Assembly: GCA_015233395.1 (NCBI GenBank)
Contig: JADFXV010000003.1
Coordinates: 47,055 to 111,054, forward strand
DNA length: 64,000 nt
Reading direction: 5' to 3'
Source: Desulfovibrionaceae bacterium
GTDB lineage: Bacteria > Desulfobacterota > Desulfovibrionia > Desulfovibrionales > Desulfovibrionaceae
The translations under genes and the position numbers were made by a program. Shown in pieces: positions 63,243-64,000 of the stretch. The notes beneath the pieces were generated by a model. It was not told the origin of the DNA, searched no databases, and saw only the letters and a list, made by a program, of their open reading frames with translations. Each line of letters opens with the position of its first letter. Position 1 is the stretch's first letter.

Positions 63243-64000
63243 TCAAACCGACAGCCCAAGCAGTTCGGCCAAAAGCGCGGCCCCGGCCGGCAGGGGGCGC
63301 ATGGCCCACAAGGCGTTTTGCAAGGCCCAGACGTCCGGGGCCAGGCCGATTTCCCTGGCCCGCTCAAGCATGCCCGCGACCGAGGAGAAATCCGGCGGCG
63401 CGGCGGACAGCCCGGCCGCCATGGCGGCTTCGATGCGCGCGTGCAGGGCGTCCCTGGCCGGATTGTCCCGGCCCGCGCGGCGCAGGTAGGTTTCAAGCAG
63501 GGCGGCCTTGCCCGGGGAGAGGCTCGCGCCCTGGACGCGCGCCCAGGCCAGAGCCGGCCACAGCCCGGCCCACAGCGGGGCCAGGGTCAGGGTGTCCTGG
63601 GCTTCCTGCAACTCGGGAATCAGCCATACGCCGGTCGCGGCCAGAGTCGCCGCCTGGTCCCACAGGGCCTGCTCGGCGGCGGCGGCGAAGGCGTCGGCGA
63701 CGGCCTGGCGCTTGTTCCAGGGCAGGTCCCGGCCGTAAAAGACCAGGTCCGCGCCGTCCATAACGGTTTGGATGGGCAGGGCCGTCAGATCGCCGGGAGC
63801 CTCGGCGGGGAAACTCAGGGTCACCGAGTCCAGGCCGCTCTCGTGGCGCACGGCGACGCTCGCCTTGGCCTCGACCCGTCCGCCCGCGCTTTGGGCGGCC
63901 GTCCGGCTCACGGTCACGGTCGCGCCGGGCCAGGCGACTGCGGCGCTTTCGCCCGGGGCCGGAAAACGCCCGGCCGCCAGAAGCGTCAGCGCCGCCTGTC
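63243..64000 (-). CDS. Unidentified protein, C-terminal ~250 residues (runs off the window)
   Basis: The minus-strand frame is open from the window edge to the stop at 63243, so the start lies outside. The visible part begins with beta-strand-like sequence (VTVSRTAAQ..., VRHESGLDSVTLSFP), continues with GADLVFYGRDLPWNKRQAV and ends in Ala/Leu-rich helices (LARAREIGLAPDVWALQNALW-like). No catalytic motif is recognised. The helical end faintly recalls DUF3536/GH57-type C termini, but this is only an impression. Confidence 0.7.
   Translation of the reverse strand, partial: QAALTLLAAGRFPAPGESAAVAWPGATVTVSRTAAQSAGGRVEAKASVAVRHESGLDSVTLSFPAEAPGDLTALPIQTVMDGADLVFYGRDLPWNKRQAVADAFAAAAEQALWDQAATLAATGVWLIPELQEAQDTLTLAPLWAGLWPALAWARVQGASLSPGKAALLETYLRRAGRDNPARDALHARIEAAMAAGLSAAPPDFSSVAGMLERAREIGLAPDVWALQNALWAMRPLPAGAALLAELLGLSV

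Overview
The window looks like chromosome from a GC-rich, anaerobic, sulfate-reducing member of the Desulfovibrionaceae (Desulfovibrio/Solidesulfovibrio-like). The main evidence is a periplasmic [NiFe] hydrogenase operon (small subunit with a twin-arginine signal, large subunit, maturation protease), a lysS-lolC-lolD-bamA-ompH-fabZ envelope operon, several GC-rich palindromic intergenic repeats, and very frequent GTG/TTG starts. The assignment is inferred from gene content; no rRNA is present.

Positions 1-29,700 are a large accessory island for surface-sugar biosynthesis. It opens with an SpsE/SpsF/SpsG-like set (NeuB-like synthase without its C-terminal domain, cytidylyltransferase, PseG-like protein) behind a class-III aminotransferase. 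A dehydrogenase, HAD phosphatase and glycosyltransferase run the other way. Then come three diverged paralogues of an unrecognised ~590-residue protein (6327-8123, 9850-11613, 13298-15082) interleaved with cobalamin-binding-type radical SAM proteins, a sialidase-like beta-propeller, and two further radical SAM genes. A seven-gene minus-strand operon (26225 to 18673) follows: epimerase, nucleotidyltransferase, GHMP kinase, a thiamine-pyrophosphate E1 alpha/beta pair, a DegT-family enzyme whose PLP lysine is replaced by His, and a radical SAM protein. An LhgO-like oxidase, a periplasmic carbonic anhydrase and another glycosyltransferase close the island.

Positions 30,144-33,552 hold the most striking locus. 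A promoter precedes a radical SAM protein that ends in a PqqD-like (RiPP recognition element-like) domain. An 81-residue peptide made of twelve Cys-His-Ala-Pro repeats follows, and then a methyltransferase resembling the C-terminal domain of the ovothiol enzyme OvoA. I interpret this as an undescribed RiPP system in which Cys-His pairs of a ribosomal peptide are modified, perhaps to N-methylated thiohistidine.

From 33,679 to the end the content is mostly core: a VTT/DedA-like membrane protein, tRNA-His, murA behind a long hairpin leader, comEC, the lysS...fabZ operon with two intra-operon terminators, a receiver-like/TPR protein, glnD, glnK and amtB for nitrogen control, mnmE, a periplasmic-binding-protein-like protein, mlaE, nth, a membrane protein with a triplicated helical module, and the hydrogenase operon. 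The window ends inside an unidentified gene. Related GC-rich palindromic elements are scattered through the intergenic gaps of this half.
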